From the NCBI GenBank assembly GCA_009829735.1, contig CM020619.1, positions 12,205,777 to 12,269,776 on the forward strand: a stretch of DNA of 64,000 nucleotides. Reading direction: 5' to 3'. This document shows, one piece after another, positions 63,786 to 64,000 of the stretch. The notes beneath the pieces are model-generated. The model searched no databases and had not been told where the DNA came from. It saw only the letters and a program-made list of their open reading frames with translations. Position 1 is the stretch's first letter. Each line of letters begins with the position of its first letter. Origin of the DNA: Pyropia yezoensis. Lineage: Eukaryota; Rhodophyta; Bangiophyceae; Bangiales; Bangiaceae. Position numbers and translations under genes: made by a program.

Positions 63786-64000
63786 CCTTGGAGGTTGGTC
63801 ATCAATCCCCTGACGCCCGTGTCGTCGGGGCCGGAAGGTGTACCCGGGGGTTGATGCGGCGTCGGCTCAACCGCGCTCTCCGTGGGGCTTCCCCCGCGGT
63901 ACTCCGGGGTGGCTTGCTTGGGTAACCCCAGCGCCCCCCGGTCATCCTTCCTCTTACTCGTTTCCCGCCCTTGGTAGGGTGCTGTCCGCCGGGACATCCG
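63698..64000 (-). CDS. gag: Retrotransposon gag, C-terminal part
   Basis: Minus frame from the window edge to a TAG at 63698, Pro/Gly/charged: GSPTESAVEPTPHQPPGTPS, LMTNLQGWEERTGSPVTLNQ. It overlaps the pol frame by about 88 bases, with pol in the -1 frame, as in gypsy elements that express pol by frameshifting. No zinc knuckle lies in the visible part and no clear slippery heptamer in the overlap, so a homopolymer error making one gag-pol frame is also possible. Confidence 0.5.
   Translation of the reverse strand, partial: RMSRRTAPYQGRETSKRKDDRGALGLPKQATPEYRGGSPTESAVEPTPHQPPGTPSGPDDTGVRGLMTNLQGWEERTGSPVTLNQTRALFRMPELHRILV

Larger units (their letters stand above)
55905..64000 (-). mobile_element. 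Ty3/gypsy chromovirus-like LTR retrotransposon (minus orientation, 5' end outside)
   Basis: In minus orientation: gag tail (64000-63698), pol (63785-59779: protease, RT, RNase H, integrase, chromodomain-like end), a spacer with hairpin repeats, an antisense 815-residue frame (56853-59300 on plus), a polypurine tract, then the 3' LTR (56267-55905). The 5' LTR and most of gag lie beyond 64000. It lies within an apparent intron of the trihelix-like gene. Confidence 0.85.

Overview
The window looks like nuclear DNA of a red alga of the Porphyra/Pyropia (bangiophyte) type. This is an inference. It rests on very high GC with long G or C homopolymers, mostly intronless genes, and primary-plastid targeting: several N-termini carry a short leader with Ala-Phe-Val near the start and no preceding signal peptide. 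The plastid-type proteins are an LL-diaminopimelate aminotransferase (DapL) and a PGM48-like M48 protease. Alanine-, proline- and glycine-rich low-complexity inserts inside conserved domains also fit. No assignment to a species is possible from the sequence alone.

Part one (1 to about 35.6 kb) is host-gene territory. In order: TRAPPC2/sedlin (+), a giant WDR44-like WD40 protein (-), a TspO/MBR-like membrane protein (+), a PH-AGC protein kinase (+), a thioredoxin-like protein with a plastid-type leader (-), a broken LEA-like amphipathic-helix gene (-), a PGM48-like M48 metallopeptidase (+), a YIP1-family Golgi protein (-), DapL (+), a trypsin-like serine protease with a C-terminal membrane anchor (-), and a zinc-dependent medium-chain dehydrogenase with one clear GT-AG intron (-). 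Gaps are 1 to 3 kb of GC-rich sequence with no credible gene. Several genes change reading frame exactly at long G/C homopolymers, which points to assembly errors rather than real lesions.

Part two (about 35.7 to 64 kb) is a transposon island of lower GC. It holds a 1.03-kb TA-flanked MITE, a decayed piggyBac transposase, a 7.7-kb interval bounded by a 24-nt exact inverted repeat starting with TA, a 4.8-kb Mutator-like element with about 170-bp terminal inverted repeats and an 8-9 bp target duplication, and a Ty3/gypsy chromovirus-like retrotransposon running off the right edge. The 7.7-kb interval contains a decayed Tc1/mariner-type transposase, a spliced Cys-rich gene of unknown function, and a truncated host-like DNA2 nuclease fragment. 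The retrotransposon lies in the minus direction and sits in an apparent intron of a trihelix-like DNA-binding gene fragment.

The most unusual items are these. The retrotransposon carries an 815-residue open frame antisense to pol, between pol and the 3' LTR, with precise 24-bp hairpin repeats separating the two convergent frames. The 7.7-kb TIR-bounded interval contains a DNA2 fragment and may be a gene-capture event. An unusual palindromic repeat pair occurs in inverted orientation at 36.73 and 48.85 kb.
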